21,795 nucleotides of DNA from a virus (IMGVR_UViG_3300025127_000331:1-21795), one strand, 5' to 3'; shown: positions 9,301 through 16,008, counted from the stretch's first letter. Numbers and translations: made by a program. The notes: generated by a model from the letters alone, not told the origin.

Positions 9301-12300
9301 GGATTAACATATATTAAAGGATCGGATAAGTTAGTTGTTGCTGGTCAGGTAAACACTCCTACATTATTTTTGGACGAGTTAGCAAATTCAGTTGAAAAAA
9401 TTACAGGAACAGCTGGACACTTAGACTTATACGCTGATTCATCCATAAGATTATATGAAAGTGATAATGATAGATTAGGAATAACATTTGACGTTAATCA
9501 GACTTCAACTGATAGAGATGTCAGAATGTATTTCTTGGGTGATAGTGATACTTATTTACATAGTCCTGCGAATGATACTCTTGGATTCACTATCGGTGGA
9601 ACAGAAAGACTTAGACTTCAAACTGATGCATTAAATCTTAAAACAGATGTTCGATACGGATCTAATACCAGCCTTGTTCTCACTTCACATGTCTATGTAC
9701 GTGGAACTGGATACAATAATAATAACGGCAGGGTATGCACCATAAATGGTGTAGATCAAATAACTGGTGGTAATACTACTAATCGAGGACTACATCTTAT
9801 AACTTATGATGCCACTGATTCTTTAACACTAAAAACTGGAATAATAGCAGTTGGTATTGCTCGTTCAACTTATGATACACATATAAGTGGCACTAATTCA
9901 AACAATTTAGCAACTGCCATTGGTGATATGGATAGAACTACAATCGGAGTTTTATGTAGTTATGATGCATTTACTGATGGTCTTACTGATAATCTTCGCA
10001 CTGCAGCACAAAAAGTTGGATTATTTAAATTAGCAGGAATGGGTTCTGGCACTCAAACAAGACAACCATACGCTGCGATATTTAGAGGAACAAGTGATGA
10101 TACAAATGCAGAGGTTAATGATGCGATTGAAGTAATACAATCAGATGATGCAGATGCTCCTAGTGCGAATATTTCGACTTTTATAACATGTAGAGGGGAT
10201 GGTGAAAATGCTGCAATCACAGGAGCAAACTCAGTTAGTGCTCTTGTTGCTCCTGCAGCAGGTTACGAATCACCACTTCTACAAGGTAAGTCATCAACTA
10301 ATTCAGCATCAACACTCACAATAGGAGCAGGAGTTCATCTTCTACCATCTGGATCTGCTTCAAATAATAGTGATGCAAATGGTGTGGATCTTGGTGGAGG
10401 AAGTAATTATCTAAGACAAATTTATGTTCGACAATTAAATGCTGATTCTATTGTAGGTGCAGTAACAGGAGCAGCATCCTTAGTTACATTATCCGCAGCC
10501 AGTGCAAACTCATCTCATTTCTTAGCGATGTCAGAGTCTTCCTCTGGTAACGAAGAGATGAGAGTAGATTCATTATTAACATTTAATCCATCTACAAATA
10601 AGTTTGGTATTAATACTGGTACTCCAGAAGCAATATTGGATGTCGGTGGAGTAGTTGATGGTAATGTACAAGCAATCATGACCAGAGGTAATGATACAAA
10701 TTTTCAACTTCAATTTAGAAATGAGAGAAGTAGCAATAATGCTTATACGACTGCAGGAATGTTTGGTTTATTTCGGAATGATGTTGACATCGTGGGTATG
10801 CAGTTCGAAAGGGGATCTGGCACAGGTCCAGGTCAGTTATCAATCACAACTGCAGGATCTGAAAAATTACTCATTGAAAATGATGGTAATATAGTATCTA
10901 GAATTAATGCTGGTGTTGTTAGTTTAATAGACACTCGTAATGTATCTAACGCTGGTACAAAACTCGCATTCTTCGGTGCAAACCGATATGATACTAATGA
11001 AGAATTTGCGTCAATCAAAGGACAACTTGTATCTAATAATGGTGGTGCTGGAAATAAACAAGGTGGAAGGTTATTATTTACAACGGGAGTCAATTCTAAT
11101 GAGTTTGTGATTGATCAAAATGGTAATATCGGACTAAATGTTACTCCAGCTGCTTCAGGTGGAGCTGGAACATTATATGGCACGGTTGATCATTTTCTAG
11201 TGATAGGTGATAATGATACTGGTATTGCACAAGACGGTGATGGGCAGTTTGAAATATGGGCAAATAATCAAGAGATTGTTAATTTCAATAACACGCAAAT
11301 TACCCCAACTAAGAACATTATTCCTAGTAGTGATAGTTCATTAGATATTGGAAGTAATGGAGTTAGATTTGCAAATGGATATTTTGATAATATTATTGCA
11401 ACAAATATTACTGGAGATGTAACAGGTACAGCAAGTCAATTAGCCATGACAAATCAGAGTAGTGATACTACTTGTTTCCCTGTATTTGTTCGAGAATCAG
11501 GATCAGCTAATCTAACTCCACATAGCAATACAAGTTTAACATTCAACGCAAGCACAGCTGAATTGGGTGCATCAGTATTGAGAGCCACAGGTGGAACAGT
11601 TGTTAATACAACTGGTAGTGAGACTAGCCCAACAAATGTTGCCTTACTGATAGAAAATAATGATTACATTTACACAAATGATGGTACATCTAGTAAGAGA
11701 AGATTAATTGGAAAGTCAAAATCAGGATCAACTGAAATAATTGAGATTGGTCAGACTGGTACCGCATTAATAGATGAAATTAAGATGATACCAGGTAATG
11801 GTGGATTCTTTAGTGTAAACACTGGTAATACAGAGGATAGATTTGTAGTTGATTCATCTGGTAATGTCACGATTGGTGGTGCTGCAGGTACCGCTGAAGG
11901 AAGACTTGATGTTTTTCATAGTGCTTTAGGTAATACTGCTGGAAATGAAACTACAATGGCAGTATTTGGAACCGTGACTGGTAATGATACAAAATTATTA
12001 ATTCAAAATGTAAGAAACAGTAATGGAACTGATTGGACAACAACATCAACAAGAATACAAAGAAGAGTCGATGTAACCGATCATGCATATTTGGATTTTG
12101 GTGTTAATGGTGGAGATGGTGCATATATTTTAAGAACTAATTCTGATTTTATTCCATCTACAAACGGTTCAAAAGATCTTGGATCATCAAGTAATAGATG
12201 GGGAACAATATATGCAAATACAATTAATGGCACGATCACTGGTACGATAACGGATGCTTCGTCTGCAGATCAAATTAAAACTATTAATAGAAACGGTACA

Positions 12301-13473
12301 AATTCAACTCACTATCTTACATTTGTTGATTCAAATAATAGTGGTTCAACTTCAGAAAACCTTTATACAGATAATCATATTTATTATAACCCAAGCTCAA
12401 ATATTCTAAATGTTGGTTCAAGGGTAGTATCTGGTAATGGTAGTGGTTCTGTTGCCATGACCATCAACGATGGATACGGAAACGCAAATCTCGCTTTCAA
12501 CCATGAAGCTGGTATCCCAGATGTAAATGGATCCAGTGGTCGAATTGAGTGTAATGTGGATGGAACCACTGCACAAATGATGTTTGAATTATGGGATAGT
12601 GTAACAGCAGGAAGTGCAACTGGTGGAGCTGCTACTAATATAAAATTGAGATTGACAACTGGAGCTGTACAAGTCTATCAAGATCTCATGCCAGATACTG
12701 ATAGTTCAAAAGATATTGGAAGTAATACAGTTAGATTTGCAAATGGATACTTTGATAATATTTTTGCATCAAATATAAATGGAAGTGGAACTATTACAGA
12801 TGTTGCAGTAGATCAAACAGGTAGAACTTGCGGTGATATTTTAACAGTCACAGGAACAAATACAAAAACAATTAATATTCCAAGTGCTAGTAACGCTTAT
12901 GGAGCAAAATACATTGGATCTTCTGTTTCTGGAACATTTTGTGATGGTGACGTATGGTATGATACATCTTCGGGTAGTAGTGGTGATGCAGCATTTCCGT
13001 CTGGAACTCGTATGATTTTTCAGCAGACAAACGCACCGACTGGATGGACTAAAGACACATCCTCTGTAAATCAGAGAGCATTAAGAGTTGTATCAGGAAC
13101 TGCTGGATCTGGTGGAGAAGTTAACTTTACAACTGCATTCGCATCTAACAGGGCAACAAGTGGTGGTGCAGTTCAAAATCATACACTAACAACAGCACAA
13201 ATACCATCTCACTTCCACCAAATATTTAACTCAAATAGTAATGCAGGATCTCATCCTAACCAATCAAACATAAATGCTAACTCATATGTTGCAAGAGGAA
13301 CTGGTGCTGTGAATCATAATGAGGGTTATAATATGAGAAATGCTGGTAATAATGCAACCAATGGTAAAACATCAAATGTTGGTAGTGGTAGTGGTCACAA
13401 TCACGGATTCACTAATCCAACTGTAAACTTGGCAGTTCTTTATCTTGATGTTATAATATGTCAAAAGGATTAA
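6394..13473 (+). CDS. Giant tail-fibre protein with collar/HxH receptor-tip domain
   Basis: A complete 2359-residue protein beginning MAIKISGSTIIDDSR, a start style shared with the collagen-like gene at 13788. There is no strong ribosome binding site. The N-terminal 100 residues contain an IGIGAASPNFDLEI unit and a TxSTDTNxAxRVxNNS segment also found at residues about 95-115 of the upstream fibre protein. The body mixes ERLRI/VGI units with modules of the type TTCFPVF...LxYNxSxxxL and SxDIGSNxxRFANGYFDNI. The C-terminus (about 2200-2359) starts FPSGTRMIFQQTNAPTGW and contains SHFHQ (His2273, His2275) and GHNHG (His2335, His2337), ending NLAVLYLDVIICQKD. This resembles phage collar and T4 gp37-type receptor tips, in which HxH pairs hold iron in the trimer. 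No S74 domain is present. Likely role: a trimeric fibre with a host-recognition tip. Confidence 0.93.
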   Translation: MAIKISGSTIIDDSRVVVNADKIGIGAASPNFDLEILSGTATGIAVSATSTQSTDTNLALRVFNNSATENFKVSYRGRVDATEYHGVFKGTIDSGVIIDTAANANKIQIHHNGTNVLYNIPFLTASQSDDSYQDLYYDNSDSLQYNPNTGRLRINSSDGLDALTIRTNANTISRGLAFQNSGDAYVGYVGMVDAGNNTADMVFGVDDATNSDVDLVEERMRITRTGNVGINKTNPTHKLEILNGSDSSNILMVFGADTTTEYASMGVSGGNAIITGGGGGSTSTGIVFQTSLSGTEGEKVRIDSNGDVGISVNNPTEKLHVSGNIRLTGNFYQSVPTDFWNQNTTFIELNDIGNLTHMGGYETNLTSNGYRDTNGQWVSYAANSNTGAAQIGLKPQGTIVFRTDASKANGTAHNPTTRLSIESDGEVRIADGGKLTINSNPAATYGVSEVLRVDDSNSTGDRALQIFEYQHSGARWFSFNQNLHVTTNGSAYTYTQGNYGGSNMIQMDSGTLRIYANAQVTGGSQDNITPSEKLRITSAGSVNIGGDYSQTGKKLKVTGDAEVDGTLTATSFSGPLTGSASKINVTTETSDTTCFPVFVETHNTTSQDPHTSTSLEYNSSSKILISQIFQTSNGNATNVASRDKYRLWNSNAYAIGFDNAMSFGGLNNYATTFQMNNQSNRGWVFLDNAHTDAQGSMALTTDGKMTVAHSLRIGFGESDTTTPGASHLLDVGGNVQIGSLSTADAELVIGRDNSGNRNAYIDFIGDDTYDDYGLRIIRKNSGSDTDSEIAHRGTGSLIISTSEAASVKLATQGTEKLIVDSNGLTTLKNFNGTGLRLEGSGSNYQGIQLKVTDASASQTRNVFIDAVNETGAAVANQVGAVQADGGSAWIWQTQATGNRTDRRQERLRINPDGMLLPGGTAQDIGSTSQRWRVGYFNTVNATTITGTLSAGADTQVIFNDGGSALAGDSGLTYIKGSDKLVVAGQVNTPTLFLDELANSVEKITGTAGHLDLYADSSIRLYESDNDRLGITFDVNQTSTDRDVRMYFLGDSDTYLHSPANDTLGFTIGGTERLRLQTDALNLKTDVRYGSNTSLVLTSHVYVRGTGYNNNNGRVCTINGVDQITGGNTTNRGLHLITYDATDSLTLKTGIIAVGIARSTYDTHISGTNSNNLATAIGDMDRTTIGVLCSYDAFTDGLTDNLRTAAQKVGLFKLAGMGSGTQTRQPYAAIFRGTSDDTNAEVNDAIEVIQSDDADAPSANISTFITCRGDGENAAITGANSVSALVAPAAGYESPLLQGKSSTNSASTLTIGAGVHLLPSGSASNNSDANGVDLGGGSNYLRQIYVRQLNADSIVGAVTGAASLVTLSAASANSSHFLAMSESSSGNEEMRVDSLLTFNPSTNKFGINTGTPEAILDVGGVVDGNVQAIMTRGNDTNFQLQFRNERSSNNAYTTAGMFGLFRNDVDIVGMQFERGSGTGPGQLSITTAGSEKLLIENDGNIVSRINAGVVSLIDTRNVSNAGTKLAFFGANRYDTNEEFASIKGQLVSNNGGAGNKQGGRLLFTTGVNSNEFVIDQNGNIGLNVTPAASGGAGTLYGTVDHFLVIGDNDTGIAQDGDGQFEIWANNQEIVNFNNTQITPTKNIIPSSDSSLDIGSNGVRFANGYFDNIIATNITGDVTGTASQLAMTNQSSDTTCFPVFVRESGSANLTPHSNTSLTFNASTAELGASVLRATGGTVVNTTGSETSPTNVALLIENNDYIYTNDGTSSKRRLIGKSKSGSTEIIEIGQTGTALIDEIKMIPGNGGFFSVNTGNTEDRFVVDSSGNVTIGGAAGTAEGRLDVFHSALGNTAGNETTMAVFGTVTGNDTKLLIQNVRNSNGTDWTTTSTRIQRRVDVTDHAYLDFGVNGGDGAYILRTNSDFIPSTNGSKDLGSSSNRWGTIYANTINGTITGTITDASSADQIKTINRNGTNSTHYLTFVDSNNSGSTSENLYTDNHIYYNPSSNILNVGSRVVSGNGSGSVAMTINDGYGNANLAFNHEAGIPDVNGSSGRIECNVDGTTAQMMFELWDSVTAGSATGGAATNIKLRLTTGAVQVYQDLMPDTDSSKDIGSNTVRFANGYFDNIFASNINGSGTITDVAVDQTGRTCGDILTVTGTNTKTINIPSASNAYGAKYIGSSVSGTFCDGDVWYDTSSGSSGDAAFPSGTRMIFQQTNAPTGWTKDTSSVNQRALRVVSGTAGSGGEVNFTTAFASNRATSGGAVQNHTLTTAQIPSHFHQIFNSNSNAGSHPNQSNINANSYVARGTGAVNHNEGYNMRNAGNNATNGKTSNVGSGSGHNHGFTNPTVNLAVLYLDVIICQKD
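11332..11414 (+). repeat. 83-base internal duplication in second fibre gene, copy 1
   Basis: This encodes DSSLDIGSNGVRFANGYFDN and the following IIATNITG. It matches 12700-12782 gap-free with about 10 mismatches by eye. Related, more diverged DIGSxxxRW modules lie near 9160 and 12170 in this gene and near 800 and 3370 in the upstream fibre gene. Confidence 0.85.
12700..12782 (+). repeat. 83-base internal duplication in second fibre gene, copy 2
   Basis: This encodes DSSKDIGSNTVRFANGYFDN and the following IFASNING, aligned gap-free to 11332-11414. It is the last such module before the C-terminal tip domain. Confidence 0.85.
13464..13469 (+). promoter_or_regulatory. Ribosome binding site AAAGGA
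   Basis: A Shine-Dalgarno-like AAAGGA, 5 bases before the ATG at 13475, lies inside the last codons of the upstream fibre gene. It is the clearest ribosome binding site in the window and fixes the start of the 103-residue gene. Confidence 0.65.
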
Positions 13474-13474
13474 T

Positions 13475-13786
13475 ATGAAACTCGAACAAGGAAAATTTTG
13501 TCCCCTAATTGGTAAAGATTGTATTGGTTTACAGTGCTCATGGTTTACCCAAATTAGAGGAAACGATCCTCAAACTGGTAAAGATGTTGATGAATGGGGA
13601 TGTGCAGTTACTTGGATGCCGATATTGTTGATAGAAAATTCACAACAACAAAGACAAACTGGTGCTGCTGTGGAATCATTTCGGAATGAGACTGTTAAAA
13701 TAGGAGAAAAACTTAAAACTGCTCCAAATTTTAACCAAATGACTGGAGTAAAAACTCCTATAAATATTAAACAATTGGATTTATAA
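13475..13786 (+). CDS. Conserved small phage protein with four cysteines, function unknown
   Basis: 103 residues, beginning [17 protein letters not shown] recognise the pattern [22 protein letters not shown]...DEWxCAVxW...[22 protein letters not shown] as a small protein recurring in phages, with no function known to me. Four Cys (9, 16, 21, 43) in the N-terminal half suggest a metal-binding or iron-sulfur site. The C-terminal half is polar and probably helical. The start is supported by AAAGGA at 13464. It lies one base after the second giant gene and one base before the collagen-like gene, so all are probably co-transcribed and co-translated. Its last codons carry a TATAAATA word that may be the promoter for the next gene. 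It could be a virion or assembly accessory protein; that is inference from position. Confidence 0.9.
   Translation: MKLEQGKFCPLIGKDCIGLQCSWFTQIRGNDPQTGKDVDEWGCAVTWMPILLIENSQQQRQTGAAVESFRNETVKIGEKLKTAPNFNQMTGVKTPINIKQLDL
13759..13766 (+). promoter_or_regulatory. Candidate T4-type late promoter, TATAAATA
   Basis: An exact match to the T4 late promoter word TATAAATA, lying in the 3' end of the 103-residue gene (codons for PINI) and ending 21 bases before the ATG at 13788. Transcription starting about 6 bases downstream would leave a short leader before the collagen-like gene. Confidence 0.6.
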
Positions 13787-13787
13787 T

Positions 13788-14369
13788 ATGGCAATTAAAG
13801 TAAGATCTGGTGGACAGTGGATAGAGGTTGCTGGAGTAGGTCCACAAGGTGCTCAAGGTGCTCAAGGTGCTCAAGGTGCTCAAGGTGCTCAAGGTCCACA
13901 AGGTAATCAAGGTGCTCAAGGTCCACAAGGTAATCAAGGTCCACAAGGTACTCAAGGACCACCAGGACCACCAGGACCAACAGGTTCTTCAGATGTAAGA
14001 TCAATGAACGAGGCTTCTAGTGCTGGTCAATCAAACACTACTAGCAGTGCATACCAAAATAAAGTAACACTTTCAGTTAATACAATATCAACTTCAAGAG
14101 TTATAGTATATTATGGTTTTGAACATTCACATAGTGATGATGATAATAACCAAAGTGTTCAGACACAAATCGTTACCACTAATGGATCTTTTGTAGGTGG
14201 TAATCGATTATTTACGAATAGAAATAGTGCTTATGTTTCTGTACAGGAACAATTGCTTGATATAAGTAGTCATTCTGGTACTAGGACATATGCCATTCAA
14301 TTCAGAAGAACTAGTAATACTGGTAGAATTAGAAACGCTTATCTTTGTGCGATTGAAATGACTGTCTAA
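13788..14369 (+). CDS. Collagen-like phage fibre protein
   Basis: 193 residues. The N-terminal 17 ([17 protein letters not shown]) are a short cap or attachment segment. Residues 18-68 are 17 uninterrupted Gly-X-Y triplets: GPQ, five GAQ, then mixed [24 protein letters not shown]. Residues about 70-193 form a non-repetitive, beta-rich tail with an HSHSDDDNN loop and a close EMTV. Gly-X-Y runs in phage fibres form trimeric collagen triple helices joining globular heads; I infer a short trimeric fibre with the C-terminal domain as head. Gln fills most Y positions; only the two GPP triplets have Pro at Y, the classic hydroxylation position. The stop overlaps the next start (TAATG), and two 2OG-oxygenase genes follow within 1.6 kb. 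The partner it attaches to is not visible. The start is fixed by the abutting upstream stop and a weak TTGGA 10 bases upstream. Confidence 0.92.
   Translation: MAIKVRSGGQWIEVAGVGPQGAQGAQGAQGAQGAQGPQGNQGAQGPQGNQGPQGTQGPPGPPGPTGSSDVRSMNEASSAGQSNTTSSAYQNKVTLSVNTISTSRVIVYYGFEHSHSDDDNNQSVQTQIVTTNGSFVGGNRLFTNRNSAYVSVQEQLLDISSHSGTRTYAIQFRRTSNTGRIRNAYLCAIEMTV
13839..13982 (+). repeat. 9-base tandem repeats encoding Gly-X-Y triplets
   Basis: Sixteen 9-base units of the form ggtNNNcaa or ggaccacca. Units 2-6 (13848-13892) are five perfect copies of ggtgctcaa. The rest alternate ggtccacaa and ggtaatcaa and end in three ggacca-type units. Such an array is prone to in-frame gain or loss of triplets. Confidence 0.95.
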
Positions 14370-14938
14370 TGGAATTAAATCCTTTTAACACTGATATAAC
14401 TAATAAAATAAAAATTATTATTCAAGATATTATTCCAAAAATAAAAACAGATGATGAGTTTTGCATAGTCAATGAAAATAATAAAGATTGGCAATATAAT
14501 ACATCTAAAGAATATCTTGATGAAAATAAAAAATTTTTATTAAAAAACAAAGAACCATATACCAATGAATATCTTTTAAGTTTTTATGATGGAACTGGTA
14601 CTTTATTACAAGATCTATTATCTCTAATACAAGACCTTTATCCTAATAAAAAAACAGAAATTAGTGGACATTTTTATTATCCAAAAGAAGGATACATGGG
14701 TTGGCATACAAATTCGGGTAGTCATGGTAAAAGGTTGTATATTACTTATGCGTCTGAAGATAAAAAATCCTTTTTTAGATATTTAAAAGATGGACAAGTA
14801 ATTACTTGTTATGACAATAAAGGAATTACAATTCGTGAATTTGACATACCTGAACCACCAGATTATTTTTGGCATTGTGTAGGTAGTGAATGTGATAGAT
14901 ATAGCTTTGGATTTAAAATACAAAATATAGTTGAATGA
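14369..14938 (+). CDS. 2OG-Fe(II) oxygenase-like phage protein with HxN in place of HxD
   Basis: 189 residues, translationally coupled to the collagen-like gene through TAATG. The N-terminal half is Lys/Asn-rich with no recognisable domain. The C-terminal half has the order of a double-stranded beta-helix 2OG oxygenase: a strand GHFYYPKEGYMGWHTNS, then RLYITYASEDKKSFFRY, then FWHCVGSECDRYSFGFKI. Candidate metal ligands are His113, Asn115 and His169, with Arg177 for the 2-oxoglutarate carboxylate. The usual HxD is HTN here, so one acidic ligand is missing. I recall WHTNS proteins from marine phages with this pattern. Either it binds metal in a variant way or it is a non-catalytic relative. The target is unknown; position suggests the neighbouring collagen-like fibre or another virion protein. 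The fold is inferred from motif order alone. Confidence 0.85.
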   Translation: MELNPFNTDITNKIKIIIQDIIPKIKTDDEFCIVNENNKDWQYNTSKEYLDENKKFLLKNKEPYTNEYLLSFYDGTGTLLQDLLSLIQDLYPNKKTEISGHFYYPKEGYMGWHTNSGSHGKRLYITYASEDKKSFFRYLKDGQVITCYDNKGITIREFDIPEPPDYFWHCVGSECDRYSFGFKIQNIVE

Positions 14939-15289
14939 TTACCAAGGAATCTCTTTATACACATAATTTTCGACAGGTGGATTTAACTTATGATTTATAT
15001 ACTCTATGTTTGCATTTTTTACATCTTCGATATAGGTACTAATACCAACTCCTTGGCAATCTGACCAACTTAAAACTTTACTTTCAGTAAGGTTTGCGTA
15101 AGTCACGAATCCCACAGCAGATGTAACACCCACAGTGTTTAATATTATAGGCACTGAATCAGTCGTTAGTGTATTTACAGGATCAGAACTATCAGAGGAT
15201 GCTACTGAAACAGTTACACTAGATACAACATTGTTACTATCATTGCATATTTGGAGAGCTGTTATACTTACAGTATGTGAAATGCTCAT
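14939..15289 (-). CDS. Small conserved phage protein with LTE..VLxW / NPP..PW pattern, function unknown
   Basis: 116 residues on the minus strand, directly abutting the convergent oxygenase-like gene (stop codons at 14936-14938 and 14939-14941). It begins MSISHTVSITALQICNDSNN, has a Ser/Val/Thr-rich beta-like middle, then VGFVTYANLTESKVLSW and ends NPPVENYVYKEIPW. I recognise this layout (an SxTHxxxI start, a FxPYxxLTExxVLxWV segment, an NPPV...PW end) from small proteins widespread in marine phages, possibly the group catalogued as DUF7936; the function is unknown. The last two residues, Pro-Trp, are typical. A CATAAATA word on the minus strand 32 bases before the ATG is a good late promoter, so it seems to be expressed late as a single gene against the direction of its neighbours. 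An overlapping plus-strand frame at 15135-15317 lacks any such pattern. Confidence 0.85.
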   Translation of the reverse strand: MSISHTVSITALQICNDSNNVVSSVTVSVASSDSSDPVNTLTTDSVPIILNTVGVTSAVGFVTYANLTESKVLSWSDCQGVGISTYIEDVKNANIEYINHKLNPPVENYVYKEIPW

Positions 15290-15309
15290 TTTAATTTTTT
15301 TGTTTTTAC

Positions 15310-15336
15310 TTGACTAAGTGATATTTATGTTATAAT
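15310..15336 (+). promoter_or_regulatory. Possible sigma70-like promoter (TTGACT, 15-base gap, TATAAT)
   Basis: TTGACT at 15310-15315 and a perfect TATAAT at 15331-15336 are separated by 15 bases, slightly shorter than the usual 16-18. If real, it would start transcription near 15343, inside the annotated hydroxylase reading frame, and imply use of the downstream ATG at 15344 or 15359. In AT-rich DNA such matches arise by chance. Confidence 0.3.
15322..15329 (-). promoter_or_regulatory. Candidate late promoter CATAAATA for the minus-strand gene
   Basis: Read on the minus strand the word is CATAAATA, identical to the one at 15970-15977, ending 32 bases before the ATG at 15289. The matching spacing supports the minus-strand gene being real and late. 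Confidence 0.6.
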
Positions 15337-15955
15337 GAGAAAAATGTATTATAGAGACATGAATGATCTAATACAAGTTATAAAAATTCTTAATCAAAAT
15401 GAAGTTCAAGAATTGAATAGTTATATTGATACACTTAAATTTGAAAAAAACACTGTATTTGGTGAGAGTAAAACTGAAAATGCAAGATCTGATCCTAATG
15501 TAAGAACCAGTTCTGGAACTTGTCTTTCAGAGACACATGAACTAACAATAAATTTTCATAATAAAATAAATCAGAGTTTGGACGAATACAAGAGACGTTT
15601 AATTAATATTCATGAAAATTTTCAATACTATCCTGTGCCTGGTGGATATCATACTCATTCTTGGAGAGAGGGTATACAAGTTTTACAATATGAAAAAAAT
15701 CAAGAGTATAAGTTTCATCATGATACCGCTGATCATAAAGAAAGACGGGAATTTTATAGAACAATATCTGTGATCGTTTATTTGACAGATGACTTTAAAG
15801 GTGGTGGAACTTCATTTCCACACACTTCTTTTAAACCAAAATCTGGTTATGCTTTAATATTTCCCTCAAATTGGTGTTATCCTCACGCTGGTGAACCTGT
15901 AACTGAGGGAATTAAAAGGGTTGCTGTGACTTGGTATTATGTAGAGCTAAATTAA
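15335..15955 (+). CDS. Prolyl-4-hydroxylase-type 2OG-Fe(II) oxygenase
   Basis: 206 residues from the first ATG; 15344 and 15359 are other in-frame ATGs, and 15359 (MNDLIQVIKILNQNEV) would suit the family start and the possible promoter better. The family uses 2-oxoglutarate and O2 with Fe(II) to hydroxylate, classically, peptidyl proline. Visible core: YKFHHDTAD gives the HxD metal ligands His128 and Asp130; TISVIVYLTDDFKGGGTSFP is the conserved strand-loop with the GGG/TxFP turn; CYPHAGEPVTEGIKRVAVTWYY gives the distal metal ligand His184 and the 2-oxoglutarate-binding Lys194, ten residues later, as in prolyl 4-hydroxylases. All key residues are present, so it should be active. There is no signal peptide; it would act in the host cytoplasm. 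Neighbours are the collagen-like fibre (1 kb upstream) and giant fibre genes, so a virion protein is the likeliest substrate, by inference. Hydroxylation of a host protein is an alternative. Confidence 0.92.
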   Translation: MRKMYYRDMNDLIQVIKILNQNEVQELNSYIDTLKFEKNTVFGESKTENARSDPNVRTSSGTCLSETHELTINFHNKINQSLDEYKRRLINIHENFQYYPVPGGYHTHSWREGIQVLQYEKNQEYKFHHDTADHKERREFYRTISVIVYLTDDFKGGGTSFPHTSFKPKSGYALIFPSNWCYPHAGEPVTEGIKRVAVTWYYVELN

Positions 15956-15969
15956 GTCAAATTTGAATA

Positions 15970-15977
15970 CATAAATA
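15970..15977 (+). promoter_or_regulatory. Candidate late promoter CATAAATA
   Basis: The word CATAAATA in the 53-base gap between the hydroxylase and the 1920-residue protein ends 31 bases before the ATG at 16009. It is the best-placed late promoter in the window, since it lies fully in intergenic DNA. Confidence 0.65.
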
Positions 15978-16008
15978 GAACATAGAATCATAGTAGAATC
16001 ATTGTGTC

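Noticed and set aside
1-13473. A diversity-generating retroelement (template and variable repeats)
   Set aside because: Repeats differ at silent positions of all base types, not at adenines, and no reverse transcriptase gene is present in the window.
13839-13982. CRISPR-like array
   Set aside because: Units are 9 bases, in frame, and encode Gly-X-Y; there are no spacers.
13767-14004. Minus-strand frames across the collagen repeat reading Leu/Ser/Thr-rich or Leu/Val/Glu-rich repeats
   Set aside because: They are complements of the 9-base Gly-X-Y repeat in other frames; the plus-strand frame has collagen periodicity and fits between flanking genes.
14920-14960. A terminator between the convergent genes
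   Set aside because: The stop codons abut and I see no hairpin followed by a T-run.
15135-15317. Plus-strand frame of 60 residues with a hydrophobic end
   Set aside because: It overlaps the minus-strand gene, which has a recognisable phage protein pattern and a late promoter; the hydrophobic end comes from the T-rich leader.
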